Source of the DNA: Massariosphaeria phaeospora
Taxonomy: Eukaryota; Ascomycota; Dothideomycetes; Pleosporales
Reading direction: 5' to 3'
Assembly (NCBI GenBank): GCA_011032825.1
Contig: JAADJZ010000021.1
Location: 62,001-126,000 of the forward strand
DNA length: 64,000 bases
Below the pieces are notes generated by a model. It saw only the letters and a program-made list of their open reading frames with translations, did no database searches and had not been told where the DNA came from. This document shows positions 23,332 through 34,225 of the stretch, one piece after another. Position numbers and translations under genes: made by a program. Numbering within the stretch: position 1 is the stretch's first letter; every line of letters starts with the position of its first letter.

Positions 23332-25591
23332 ATGTACTTTACGAGTTCGTGCATTACACAAGTTCGTGCATTACTTTTACTAAGCTTCTACTAAAACTAC
23401 TCTATTCTAGCGCAAAACAGCTTACTTTAGCTTTGTGTAGAACAAAACAATTTAAGATATTATTTAAAGTTTACTTTTACTACTTGCTTACACGTTTGCG
23501 CGTTATGCCTAGTTTAATTGCACTACCTATAGCGCTTTTAAGTTAGCTTACTTTCTTTAGCGCGCACTTGCGTTTTTAGCTTTTTTTTATTACTACGCGC
23601 TCTAAACTCTTTTAGAGCAGTTAAACAAGCTTTATTTTTAACTATCAAAGTTTTTTCTACTCAAACTTATTTTCTTTTATGCAATTTACGTTGCGTAGCA
23701 GCTTTATTTGCTATTTTTAGTTTAGCTATTTTCTATTGCGCTAACACTAGCTTGTGCGCAATAATAGCTACTTTTTTTAAAACTTTTCTAAAAGCTTTTA
23801 CTATAAACGTTAGTAAGCTATTTATATACTTTTAAATTCTTGCTTTTACAAGCGTTAATTGCAACTTTAATTTAAAAGTATTGCTTAGAATTTGCAACTA
23901 CTAGAGCTTATTGCTAAAAAGTAGTAGTAATAAAGTACGTAGCTAAACGTTAAAAGCTGTTATAACTTGTTCTAAGTTAAATAAAACCAATCTAGCGCTT
24001 TAAAACTTTTTTTGAATATTACTAACGTACTCTACGAGCGAGTAGGCTACACGAGCGAGTAGGCTACTAAATTTTACTAAGAAAAATCAATAATCTAGAG
24101 CTTAATAACTCTTAACCTACTTAATAAAATTCTCTAAAATTTTTACTACTAAGCTGCATCTATATAAACTTTTAGATTTCTAGATTACTAAGCTACAACT
24201 TTAGTATTTAGAAAGTTATTAAAGAAAAGCTTAAATTATTCGTGCGCTCTAAGCTATCTACTTCTCTAGACTAGCTAAAGCTTAGTAATCTTAGAACTAG
24301 AAAGTTTATATATACAGAAATAATATATTAAATTTTTAGAGAATTTTATTAATTAGGTAAAGAGTTATTAAGCTCTAGATTATTGATTTTCTTTAGTAAA
24401 ATTTAGTAGCCTATTCGCTTGTGTAGCTTACTCGCTCGTAGAGTACATTAAAAGTAATTGCTACATTATAAGCGCGTATAAAGCATAGTAGAAACTTAAG
24501 TTTTGTAATGTAAGTAATTTAGTTGCGTATGAGATTTTTAGCTTAGCGCTTGTACGCTTTCTTTAGAAAAGCAAAACAACTTATATTAAAAAGCTGCAAA
24601 AAGTGCGATAAGTGCAAAAGCATGTAGATAGTAATAATTTTGTTTTCTTTGTAGTATTGCTAGAATGCAAGCGAGTTATAGCTCTTATAGCTATTAATTG
24701 CGAGTAGTTAGTAGCTGCTAACTACTTTTTTCTTTGTATACTTGTTAAAGTGCTTTAACTACTATAGCTTAAGTTTATTTGTTGTTTAGCTCTTTTTAGA
24801 AACTGCAATAACCTAGTTCTAAAGCAAATTCTTTTCTTTGTACTAAGCAAAGAAGTAATAGTAGCTTTTAAAAATAATAAAAAGTAAAATAGCTTACTTT
24901 ATTGCGTTAATGCTTTGAATAACTATTGTTTACTTTTTATTACTTTGCTATATTGCCTTTAGCCGTTCTCGTTTCTCTAAAGTAGTAACAACTGCTTTAG
25001 TTAATATCTAGCCTATTATAAAGCTTGTTTTGTTAAAGTTGTACGTATTTACATTTTAAATACTATACTTAGCTTTTATATTAGCTACTAGGCGAAACTA
25101 GTTCTAAATAACTTTATAATTCTTGCAATTAAATTTTATTGTAAACTTAAAGCAGTGCATAACCTACGTACTAAGCTAGTTTAAGTTAACTTAGCCTAAA
25201 TTGCGCTTTGCGCGCAAGGAATTGGCTATATTAGCTATAACTACAAGTTTAAAAAGAAATCTACGCGATATAAGCTTTAGTATATACTTAACAACTATAC
25301 TTTTCTTAGTCTTTGTTAAATTCTTTAATTTAGGCTAGTAATTTGCTTGTAAAGTTTGTTTTGCGCGTTAGTAGCTTAGTATTAATTAATTAACGTTGTA
25401 GATAGCTGCAACGCGTTGCTAAAAAAGTATTGCAATTTGTTTAAAAGCCTAAAGAGCAAGCTGTATCTAACGTTCTTTAAAAGGTTCTATTTAGTGTTGT
25501 TGTTAAAGTATTACGTAGGAAGTAGAGTTTGGTAAGAGCTTAGCAAAAGTAATGCACGAACTCGTGTAATGCACGAACTCGTAAGGTACGT
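23332..25591 (-). mobile_element. Pogo/Fot1-like DNA transposon, family 1 copy B, split by a MITE
   Basis: Tips ATGTACTTTACG (left) and GGTACGT (right), flanked by TA (23330-23331, 25592-25593). Without the MITE the length is about 1.83 kb. The 14-bp word AGTTCGTGCATTAC occurs at 23344-23357 and 23361-23374, and its reverse complement at 25549-25562 and 25566-25579, so one word is present four times. The minus-strand transposase is heavily RIP-mutated. Confidence 0.86.
24025..24448. mobile_element. MITE, family 3 (424 bp), nested in copy B
   Basis: Non-coding element with long imperfect inverted repeats of about 130 bp and TA target duplication (24023-24024, 24449-24450). The tip ACGTACTCTACGAG resembles that of family 1, and the word GAGTAGGCTAC occurs twice at the left end and in complement at the right. 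The empty target (ATATTACTAAAAGTAATTGC) is present in copies A (about 767) and C (about 31358), which proves the insertion. Too short to code for a transposase; presumably moved by a pogo-like transposase. Confidence 0.88.
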
Positions 25592-25705
25592 TAATTAGAT
25601 TGCACTTTATTTAATTGAGGCATCGTGGATCAAAGGTAGAGTAGGTGTTGCCAAGAGATTTCCGGCTACTTGGTAATATCGGCTACTCGGTAATCGTTTA
25701 CGTTA

Positions 25706-26126
25706 ATACTCTAAGCAAGTTTACTAACGAAGTTTGCTCCTAGAATAATAACAGATACGAACTAGCAATAATGATGTGCCAATGTGCAAACGGACCTCGG
25801 AAAAGCTAACATCGACAAAAGACTCGCACAGGCCAATTACATCCGCACGACTGCCTCAAGAACTTTTAGGTTCAAGCTAATATAGCACAGTAGATTATTT
25901 GCAGCACTGAGAATAAGACTGGAGGATGTTGTTTTCATTGGCATGGAGAGTGAATCTTCGCCATATTGGCACACCGCGGCATTTTTTGCACGACGATTGC
26001 CAGGACATCGCCGCTCTCATTCAGAAGAAAGTGCAGACCGAGAAGAACTGTGAGATCCGTCAAAACCACGCCGTTGACCCATCCGTAACCCGTTTTGCCG
26101 CTGATAACAAGCCACCTCATCCATGC
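25706..26126. other. Intergenic/3' region of RPL21
   Basis: The transition from AT-rich transposon to normal composition occurs within the first hundred bases. No gene is visible; it should contain the RPL21 3' UTR. Confidence 0.5.
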
Positions 26127-26829
26127 TTAAATAGTGGTCTCGTATGGAATAGGCGTGATACTCTCCGGCACGTTGTCCGTCATGCTAACCATCCTGGACT
26201 CCCGCGGCGGTACGGGCAGTCGCTTCAAATGCTGGTGAACGCCTTCGGTCTTGACCTGCTTTCGCTTCGCGGCATTCTCCTTGACGCGCCTTAGAAAATC
26301 CTCTCGGGAACGGGAGAGCTTGACGTGCTCAATGCGGACGTTGATGCGCTTCTCGATGTATCGGTTGCCGACTTGCTTGTGGCTGCCCTGCTATTAGACC
26401 AATCCTCACTCGTTCCGGGACAAAACATACAGGATAACACCGACAGCGGACTTGGTCACGTTGTAGACCACACCAGTCTTGCCATGGTAGACCTTGTAAG
26501 GCATACCCTTCTGGACAGCACCTGCGCAACGTGAGCTTCCCCTGTCTCCCAGCATCCTAAGAGGTCTAGGGCGAATGCTCCGTACCATTGGCCACAACGT
26601 CCACAATATCACCGACTTTGTACTGCTGGAGGTAGGTCGAGAGCTTGATCTGCGGACGTGTTCGTATCAATTGCGCCCATCGTCGGCGGCATCGGGAAAC
26701 TCACCATTCCTCGCTGCTTGAAACCCCGCGAGAACCTGCACACGGTTAGGAATCGCTCGAGCATGGCAGTGGTGGTCGATAGACTTACGCATAGCGCGTT
26801 CCCGCTCTGAGACCGGCGGCGTGACCCAT
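26127..26829 (-). CDS. RPL21: 60S ribosomal protein L21 (eL21)
   Basis: Structural protein of the large cytosolic ribosomal subunit. Five exons on the minus strand: 26829-26789, 26735-26705, 26649-26586, 26521-26431, 26382-26127. They total 483 nt, giving 160 aa, the usual eL21 length. The protein begins [19 protein letters not shown], continues with [20 protein letters not shown] and ends [12 protein letters not shown], all strongly conserved in eukaryotic L21. All introns are GT-AG; intron 1 splits the Ala of RYAF. For intron 4 I chose GTATGT (26430) to GGCAG (26383), which gives ..[16 protein letters not shown]; other acceptors would insert residues or shift frame. The short first three exons and 5' introns are typical of fungal ribosomal protein genes. 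It shares its upstream region head to head with RPS9, fitting co-regulation. Confidence 0.95.
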
Positions 26830-27036
26830 GGCGAAATTTGTTGGGCGTTAGGGGTTCGTGGTGTTTGGTTTTCGGTGCTGAGGGTCGTCGGATTTTCGGT
26901 CGTGAATCTTCGAAGAGTGCGGCCTTGGCACCAGCAATCGATTGGCCGAATAAGCGAAGCGCAACGCCAGCCCACACTACTCGCCTTTCTCGAAAACCTC
27001 ACTTGCGATCTTTTCTCTCCCCCATCGACAACAACC
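26830..27036. promoter_or_regulatory. Divergent promoter shared by RPL21 and RPS9 (207 bp)
   Basis: The two start codons face away from each other with 207 bp between them, so both 5' UTRs and promoters lie here. Visible words: a TTAGGGGTT stretch near 26848, close to but not identical with the telomere-repeat-like sites bound by Tbf1/Rap1-type factors at ribosomal protein genes; an inverted CCAAT (ATTGG) at about 26940; and pyrimidine-rich tracts before the RPS9 ATG. Assigning any factor is inference. Confidence 0.7.
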
Positions 27037-27801
27037 ATGGCGCCCCGCAGCTATTCCAAGACGTACAGCGTCCCCAAACGTCCTTTCGAGTCGGCTCGTC
27101 TGTACGTAGTCCTTCATGGCCACTGAGCGAGAGCGTGCTCTCCTCATGTCTGGGACATTGGTTAATAGAGTGTAGGGACACCGAGCTGAAGCTCGTTGGC
27201 GAATATGGACTCCGCAACAAGCGCGAGGTCTGGCGCGTTCAATTGACTCTGTCCAAGATCCGTCGTGCTGCTCGGTAAGTATTCTCAACCTCAGCTTAGT
27301 CTTCGAATCGCGAATCATGCTAACCATCACAGGTCCCTGCTCACCCTCGACGAGAAGGACCCCAAGCGCCTCTTCGAAGGTAACGCTCTCATCCGCCGTC
27401 TCGTACGTGTCGGTGTGCTCGACGAGTCTCGCATGAGGCTGGATTACGTGTTGGCTCTCAAGATTGAGGATTTCTTGGAGCGCCGTCTCCAGACCTGTGT
27501 CTACAAGCTCGGTCTTGCCAAGTCCATTCACCATGCCCGTGTTCTTATCCGCCAGCGACACATCCGGTAGGTTGATAGTTCATTTACCTCGCAGAGTTCG
27601 CAGAGCTAACGGAGTTGCAGTGTTGGCAAGCAGATCGTGAACGTCCCCTCTTTCATGGTTCGTCTCGACTCCCAGAAGCACATCGATTTCGCCTTGACCT
27701 CGCCCTTCGGAGGCGGTCGTCCTGGTCGCGTCCGGAGGAAGAAGGCCAAGGCCGCCGAGAAGGGTGGTGACGAGGATGGCGGCGAGGAGGACGAAGAGTA
27801 G
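27037..27801 (+). CDS. RPS9: 40S ribosomal protein S9 (uS4)
   Basis: Small-subunit ribosomal protein that binds 18S rRNA early in assembly and lies near the decoding and mRNA entry region. Exons: 27037-27101, 27176-27274, 27333-27566, 27621-27801; all introns GT-AG (74, 58 and 54 nt; intron 2 has GCTAAC). Total 579 nt, 192 aa. It begins [19 protein letters not shown], has [20 protein letters not shown], and carries the S4 RNA-binding domain ([20 protein letters not shown].. to ..[20 protein letters not shown]). It ends in a Lys/Ala then acidic tail ([20 protein letters not shown]), usual for fungal S9. The residue after RRLQT is Cys where I expect Gln in relatives; this may be real or a sequence variant. 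Confidence 0.96.
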
Positions 27802-28437
27802 ATCATGCATGCACTGGCATGACATGTCATGGATAACCGGCGTTGGTCATGACGGGATGAACCCTTCGGGCAGTCGTTCTTGCCTTCAAATGCAGCATAT
27901 CCAGCATGGGGCACGGGTGGTGGACTCTCTGTGGGGTTTTCATGTAGCCTCGATCCACCTGAAAAAATGTTCAATTGCGATGGTCTAGGCCCCTCGCCTG
28001 AAGGATGAACCACCGCTGACCAAGTTGCACATGAATTTACAGCAAATGCCCTCTGCCATGAACCTCTCTCTATTGTGTTGTGTTCGGTAGCACGCAAGTT
28101 AAACCAGCTGTCTTCCATGTGTATGTCTCAACGACATCGGGCTGGCTAATGTTGCACTTGCTAGACGCCCTCTCGCGTCTGCCTCGGATAACCTCAAAAT
28201 CAGGTGCATCTCCCCATAACGTGGAGTGAGGAGATTCAGGCCAGTCAGTTATCCACCTGAGCATGGACCGATCGCCAAGAAAATTAGCCGAGAGCGCCAA
28301 GCCCCACACAGAACTTTGCTCGTCGGCGCTCCCCTCTCCATCTTTAGAGCCTACTGCCGCCCGTCTCCTCGCTCAGTTCATCGACACCAACTCATCGCCG
28401 ACAATACCACATCTACCACTCTTCACAATCCATCAAA
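27802..28437. other. Intergenic region between RPS9 and RPS27
   Basis: It should hold the RPS9 3' UTR and the RPS27 promoter. The last 100 bases before 28438 are pyrimidine-rich with no ATG immediately ahead of the start. No further gene is supported. Confidence 0.5.
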
Positions 28438-28956
28438 ATGGTGAGTTCTTTGCCTTCCGAGCGCTCGCAATGCAGCAGGGAGGCTTTGCGTGCCGGCCCA
28501 CACGACACTCGATGTTCGCCACCGAACTCCAACCCGCGCCCTGCTGCAGCACAGTCGCTGTCCGAATCCCCGCGGTATGAGCTCTAGCTAATCTGCCGAT
28601 TTATAGGTTCTCGCAGTTGATCTTCTCAACCCCACTCCGGCCGCGTACGCTCTGAACCCATACCTGTACACCAAACCTCCAACTAATCCAAGTATAGTGA
28701 GGCTCGCAAGCACAAGCTCAAGACTCTCGTCCCTGCGCCTCGCTCGTTCTTCATGGACGTAAAGTGCCCCGGCTGCTTCACTATCACCACCGTCTTCTCA
28801 CACGCAAACACCGTTGTCGTCTGCCAGGGTTGCTCACAGGTTCTGTAAGTCAAGGATATGCGCCGCTGTATGATCGCGGGCTCATAAATCTATAGGTGCC
28901 AGCCGACTGGTGGCAAGGCGCGGTTGACCGAGGGCTGCTCCTTCCGAAGGAAGTAG
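28438..28956 (+). CDS. RPS27: 40S ribosomal protein S27 (eS27)
   Basis: Zinc-binding protein of the small cytosolic ribosomal subunit. Exons: 28438-28440 (the ATG alone), 28607-28644, 28698-28844, 28896-28956; introns GT-AG of 166, 53 and 51 nt. Total 249 nt, 82 aa, the normal length of eS27. It begins [20 protein letters not shown] and carries the four-cysteine zinc ribbon: CPGC then, after [19 protein letters not shown]. It ends [16 protein letters not shown]. The first exon consisting only of the start codon makes this gene invisible to ORF scanning; no single open frame shows it. Third ribosomal protein gene in the island. Confidence 0.95.
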
Positions 28957-29770
28957 ATGTTCGCTGGGCCGATGCTTGTGGGGGACTGATGGGATATGAT
29001 GATGACAATACATAATGGGATAGGGCTGGGATCTCATTGGTACGAGTCGACTCGACAGCAGGATAGAAGAGGGATCTTTCGACTCGAGTCAAGACAAAAC
29101 AAAAACGGGAGTTCCGGATATCTAGCGTTGATCACAACCACCCTTTCTCCTTGACTCTGTTTCCTTGAATCAGCATGCATTTTGAAAGCTTCATGTACAT
29201 GCATGTGGGAGGTGAGATGGCATTCGGAGCTCTGGATTAGTCGTCCAAGAGCGAGGACCAGTCTGCAATCGAGGAGCCAACCTTTGCAAAGGTCCTTCGT
29301 AGAATCGAACAAATCAATTCCTCACCGCTCGCTCCAGTTTGTTTGCCACTCCAGTGTTGGAGGAGATTCAACCGATCTCTCTGATGCTTCGAGCCTCATC
29401 CTCACCGCCTTGAACAGCTGACCTAGCCAAGTAATGGATATCATTAGAACAGTCTTGACGCCACACCCATCGCAGCAGGAGCATTAGTCCTGGCGGCATG
29501 TGTTCTGTCAGCCAGTGGAGAGCCATGGGTCATAAATAGACCCATGTCAATCCACCGACCTGCATGTCCCGCACGACGAGCAAAAGACGATTCGCAGACT
29601 CCTAACCTCCTCAAAGCAACAGCAGACCACAGTTTGTATATTCCTATACAAACAGATACTCGGGCCCAAGGTTTCTCCGAAAAATCTCGCGAGATTGCCT
29701 GCGCGTAGCGCGGGCCTATCTCTCCAATGCAATCCAAAAACCACTACATAAATCAATCCCCGCCACAACG
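28957..29770. other. 3' region of RPS27 and edge of the island
   Basis: No supported gene. Open frames on both strands are under 100 codons and overlap. The switch to AT-rich sequence is abrupt, at about 29772. Confidence 0.5.
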
Positions 29771-29771
29771 C

Positions 29772-30056
29772 TATACTACTAATTTTTAAATTAGGAAAAT
29801 TGTTTTAACCATGCCTCGCAATCTATCGCAAGCTAAAAAATACGCTGTTAAGGTTGTTGCGCTTAGAAGCTACGCGTTGCGCCTCTGCAAGTACACTAAG
29901 CTAAACATTAAATTCTACGCTACAGCGCACAACTTATTGTATTATTACTTTTACTACGCTTACTTAAGCTTTCTAACGCAATCTAATTATTGTACGCTAA
30001 AAAATTAGCAATTGTTTAAAAAGCAAAACTTTGCGCTTGTGCGCTGTTTTAACGCG
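29772..30056 (+). pseudogene. RIP-mutated repeat relic with a short open frame (29811-30008)
   Basis: AT-rich, stop-rich DNA. The 65-codon frame MPRNLSQAKKYAVKVV.. is Lys- and Tyr-rich and may be the N-terminus of an ancient transposon protein, but no family motif is visible. The relic is interrupted by the palindrome that follows and seems to continue after it. Confidence 0.35.
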
Positions 30057-30494
30057 TAGGCTAGCGAATAGGTATAGGTTAGGTTAAGGTTGGGTCAGAT
30101 CCGCACGGACTAGAAAACGAAAATCAAAATCTTTACTTTTTAATATCTTACCTAATACTATAGATATACTAATGCAAATTTAATACGTGCTGCAGATATA
30201 TAAATACAACATTATGTAAAATTATTAGAGAATTCTAGCTAGTCTAGAGTATATTTTATTTATCTTTTATAGATCTATTAAATAAAAAGCTATATTAAAG
30301 GAGCTAGACTAGCTAGAATTCTCTAATAATTTTACATAATGTTGTATTTATATATCTGCAGCACGTATTAAATTTGCATTAGTATATCTATAGTATTAGG
30401 TAAGATATTAAAAAGTAAAGATTTTGATTTTCGTTTTCTAGTCCGTGCGGATCTGACTCAACCTTAACTCAACCTATACCTATTCGCTAGCCTA
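30057..30494. mobile_element. 438-bp near-perfect palindrome (foldback element)
   Basis: Arms of about 190 bp (30057-30247 and 30303-30494) are inverted copies of each other around a 55-bp spacer. Outer ends read GGCTAGCGAATAGG and its complement, with TA on each side. The few arm differences are G/A-type (for example GGTTAGGTT versus GGTTGAGTT). No coding capacity. It is best explained as a foldback or MITE-type element inserted at TA; the tip word recurs at about 32862 and 58668. Confidence 0.85.
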
Positions 30495-30660
30495 TTAACG
30501 CGATTAACGCAATTAGCTATAAAGTATACAAAAAAATAGTTAAACAACAAGCGTACGCGCTTTTAAAATAATTTTACTTAAAGATAAATAAAGCGCTTGC
30601 GTTGCTAGGCAAGTGCTAAAAGCGTTGCTAGCTACAAAAGTATTTAAAGTACAAACGCGT
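30495..30660. other. RIP-mutated relic between palindrome and copy C
   Basis: AT-rich, no open frame of note; probably the continuation of the relic at 29772-30056. Confidence 0.4.
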
Positions 30661-30662
30661 TA

Positions 30663-32527
30663 ACGTACTTTACGAGTTAGTTAGATACATAAGTTAACCA
30701 AACACTTTTGCTAAGCTTCTACCAAAACTACTTTATTCTAGCGCAAAACAGCTTACTTTAGCTTTGTATAAAACAATGCAATTTAATATATTATTTAAAG
30801 TTTACTTTTACTACTTGCTTATACGTACGCAAGTTATGCTTAGTTTAATTGCACTACTCGCATTGCTTTTGAATTAGCTTACTTTCTTTAGCGCGTACTT
30901 GCGTTTTTGGCTTTTTTTTATTACTACGCGCTCTAAACTTTTTTAGAGCAGTTAAACAAGCTTTATTTTTAACTATTAAAGTTTTTTTTACTTAAACTTG
31001 CTTTTTTTTATGCAATCTACGTTGCGTAGTAGTTTTATCTGCTGCTTAAAGCTTTGTAATTTCTTTTTGCGCTAACACTAGCTTATGCGCAATAATTGCT
31101 ACTTTTTTTAAAAACTTTTTTAAAAGCTTTTACTATAAACGTTAGTAAGCTATTTATATATTTTTAAATTCTTGCTTTTACAAACGTTAATTGCAACTTA
31201 AATTTAAAAGTATTGCTTAGAGTTTGCAACTGCTAAAGCTTGTTGTTAATAAGTAGTAGTACTAATAGAGTACGCAACTAAACGTTAAAAGCTGTTATAA
31301 CTTGTTTTAGGTTAAATAGAACTAATCTAGCGCTTTAAAGCTTTTTTTGGATATTACTAAAAGTAATTGCTACATTATAAGCGCGTATAAAGTATAGTAA
31401 AAACTTAAGTTTTGTAATGTAAGTAATTTAGTTGCGTATAATCTTTTTAGCTTAGCGCTTGTACGCTTTTTTTAAAAAAGTAAAACAACTTATATTAAAA
31501 AGCTGTAAAAAGTTTAATAAGTACAGAAACATGTAAATAGTAATAATCTTGTTTTTCTTGTAGTATTACTAGAAATCGAGCGAGTCTTAGCTTTTATAGC
31601 TGTTAATAATAAAAAGCTAAAAAGCGCTTACAACTTTTTATTTTGTATACTTGTTAAAGTACTTTGACTACTATAGCTTAAGTTTATTTGTTGTCTAGCT
31701 GTTTTTAGAAACTGCAATAACTTAGTTCTAAAGCAAATTCTTTTTCTTGTACTAAGCAAAAAAGTAATAGTAGCTTTTAAAAATAATAAAAAGTAGAATA
31801 GCTTACTTTGTTGCGTTAATGCCTTGAATAACTGTTGTTTACTTTCTATTACTTTGCTGTATAACCTTTAGCTATTCTCGTTTCTCTAAAGCTATAACAA
31901 CTATTCTAGTTAATATCTAGCTTATTATAAAGCTTAACTTATTAAAGTTATACGTGTTTTTATTCTAGATACTATACTTAGCTTTTATGTTAGCTACTAA
32001 GCGAAACTAGCTTTAGATAACTTTTGAATTCTCGCAAAGCGCTTTTTTGTAATTGTACTTGCAATTGAATTTTATTGTAAACTTAAAGCAATGCTTAACC
32101 TACGTACTAAGCTAGTTTAAGCTAACCTAGCTTAAATTGCGCTTTGCGCGCAAAGAATTAGCTATATTAGCTACAGCTGCGAGCTTAAAGAAAAATCCGC
32201 GCGTAATAAGCTTAAGTATATACTTAACAACTACTTTCTCTTTAAGCTTAGTTAGATTCTTTAATTTAAGCTAGCAATTTGCTTGTAAAAGTTGTTTAGC
32301 GCGTTAATTGCTTAGTGTTGTATAAAAGACATTGTAGATAGCTGCAGCGCGTTGCTAAAATAGTATTGCATTTTGTTTAAAAGCTTAAAAAGCAAGCTAT
32401 ATCTAACGTTCGTTAGAGAAGTTTATTTAGTATTGTTGTTAAAGCATTACGTAGAAAAGTAGTTTTGGTAAAAGTTTAGCAAAAGTATTTAGCTAACTTG
32501 TGTATTCGACTAACTCGTAAAGTACGT
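30663..32527 (-). mobile_element. Pogo/Fot1-like DNA transposon, family 1 copy C (1,865 bp)
   Basis: Tips ACGTACTTTACGAG at both ends, flanked by TA (30661-30662, 32528-32529). Terminal words AGTTAGATAC (left) and AGTCGAATAC (right) match each other under RIP-type change. It is collinear with copy A over its length, and the transposase on the minus strand is destroyed by stops. Confidence 0.85.
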
Positions 32528-32529
32528 TA

Positions 32530-34223
32530 AAGCAAAGCTATTAAAAGTATAGTAAAAGCTTGTACAAAAGCTTAAAGCTTTATTTAGCAATTAGATATAT
32601 TGCTAGCGAATACGTATAATATAAACAAAACTAGCTACTAGATTAAAATCGCAAGCAGCTAGTACGTTTATAGTAGAAACAAGCGCTAGATTGTTATTTC
32701 TAACGCTAATAATTGCGAGCTTGTTACTTTTGTAGAGTGTATAAGCGTAAACAGCGTAGCTATTTTTTTTTATAGTTATTATCATAGTAGCAACGATTAT
32801 AAAGCACTAAGTAACTAATATACTTAACAATTACTTTATCTACACTAGCAATAGTACGCTAGCGAGTAAGTAGAAAGTACTTATCGTTAAGTATAACTTA
32901 AGTTAAAGTTGCATAAACCTAAAGTTAAAGTTAAGTTAAAGTAATTAAAGCGTAGGTTAAAGTTAAGTTATAAGTACTACTTTTAGGTTTATAAACTTGT
33001 TATAACTAGCAGCAAAAAGCGTAATAGAAATTCTTGCAATCTATTGCTTTAATTTCTTTATAAGCTTTAACTTCTATAGGTTATATTAGTTTAGTACTAT
33101 TTATAGTTATGCTTTGTGTTGTTATTAAAGTTGTTTTTATAAAAATATTAGCTATAGTTGTTTCTATAGTTGCTGTTAGTAGTATATTGCGTTAGGTTTA
33201 AGTTACGTACTTTGTGCAAGCTGTAATAAGCTAAAAGCTCTATAAATTGCTTTAGTTGTAGAACTTTAGTAGCTATTAACGCTGTACGTAACAGCTTCGA
33301 CAATACCTAAAAAAGCCTCGCTAGTTTCTAGTTAACGAAAGCTTTGCAGTATTAAGTTTTTACATAGCTTTCAAAAGCGCTTCGCAAGTACTTCGAAAGC
33401 TAACTAACTATAAAGTATATAAAGCTTTTCTATCCGCGCTATAGATAAACGCTATCGAATTTATTACATTCTTTATCTACAACTTGCTTTTCTAGGCGAT
33501 TCTCTTTTACAAGCAAGTAGCAGCGCTAATAAACAAGCGTAAAGTAAAATAACAACTTTTAAAAGTAAGTGCTAGGGCAAAGAGTACAAGGTTGCAGTTT
33601 TTAGTGCTGTTATACGCGTTAATTAATTGTTTACGCAGCAAGTTGTTGCTTTAGTAGTTATAACCTAGTTCGCGTTAAAGCTTTTAGAGTTTGTTAATAA
33701 AAACTTGTAGAACTTTAAAATGTAATTTGTTAAAGTAAGTGCTAATTGTACGAGCTAGCGTAGTTGTTTTCTACTTGCTAAAATACAGTTAACGATTTTT
33801 TTAGTGTAAAAATAGCTTTTTATTATGCTTATTAATGTTTTAAAGTTATAGCTCTAGCTTGCAAAATAGTTGTAATATTATGCAATTCAAAATATCGCAT
33901 TAGAATTAGCTTTGTAGCAAGAAACGTCTATTTTAGAAGTTTATTTTAAGACGAGATAATAGCTGTTTCGGTGCAGAAAGCGCGTTACCTAAGCCTAGCT
34001 TACAAGCTATTCAGCAACTAAAAACGCGTAATTTTGAATTATATTTTTCGTAAAAGGTAGAGCTTGCTTGCTAAGACTTTTAATATAGCGTACAAGCTTA
34101 GCTTCTTGTTGTGCGTTAAACTTACTCTAGGTGTTGTTTTTTGCGTTAACTAGAACCTAACAACTGCGGTGTTTTTAGAACAAAGTAGTTCTGCTTACAC
34201 TTTATTTGTTAGCAATTGTAGTA
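32530..34223. other. RIP-mutated repeat relics of unknown family
   Basis: AT-rich. Near 32862-33000 lies a stretch of GTTAAAGTTAAGTT-type words starting with GCTAGCGAGTAAGTAG, related to the repeat at 58260-58670. The rest (33000-34223) has no readable domain. A 60-codon minus frame at 32603-32785 is not supported as a gene. Confidence 0.4.
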
Positions 34224-34225
34224 TA

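Larger units (their letters stand above)
23243..25703. repeat. Second unit of the tandem duplication, split by copy B
   Basis: 23243-23331 plus 25592-25703 together match 23042-23240, ending in the same kind of tip (GTTTACGT, then TA). The right half (25600-25703) keeps more C and G than the first unit, so the two units differ in RIP load. Confidence 0.72.

Noticed and set aside
14300..25600. AT-rich DNA as possible mitochondrial insert or centromere
   Set aside because: Stops, TA bias and homology to mutated transposon copies explain the composition; no mitochondrial gene or tRNA is seen.
26977..27561. 194-codon minus-strand frame opposite RPS9
   Set aside because: Mirror of conserved S9 exons; no motif of its own.
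27606..28118. 170-codon minus-strand frame opposite RPS9 exon 4
   Set aside because: Antisense shadow of a certain ribosomal protein gene.
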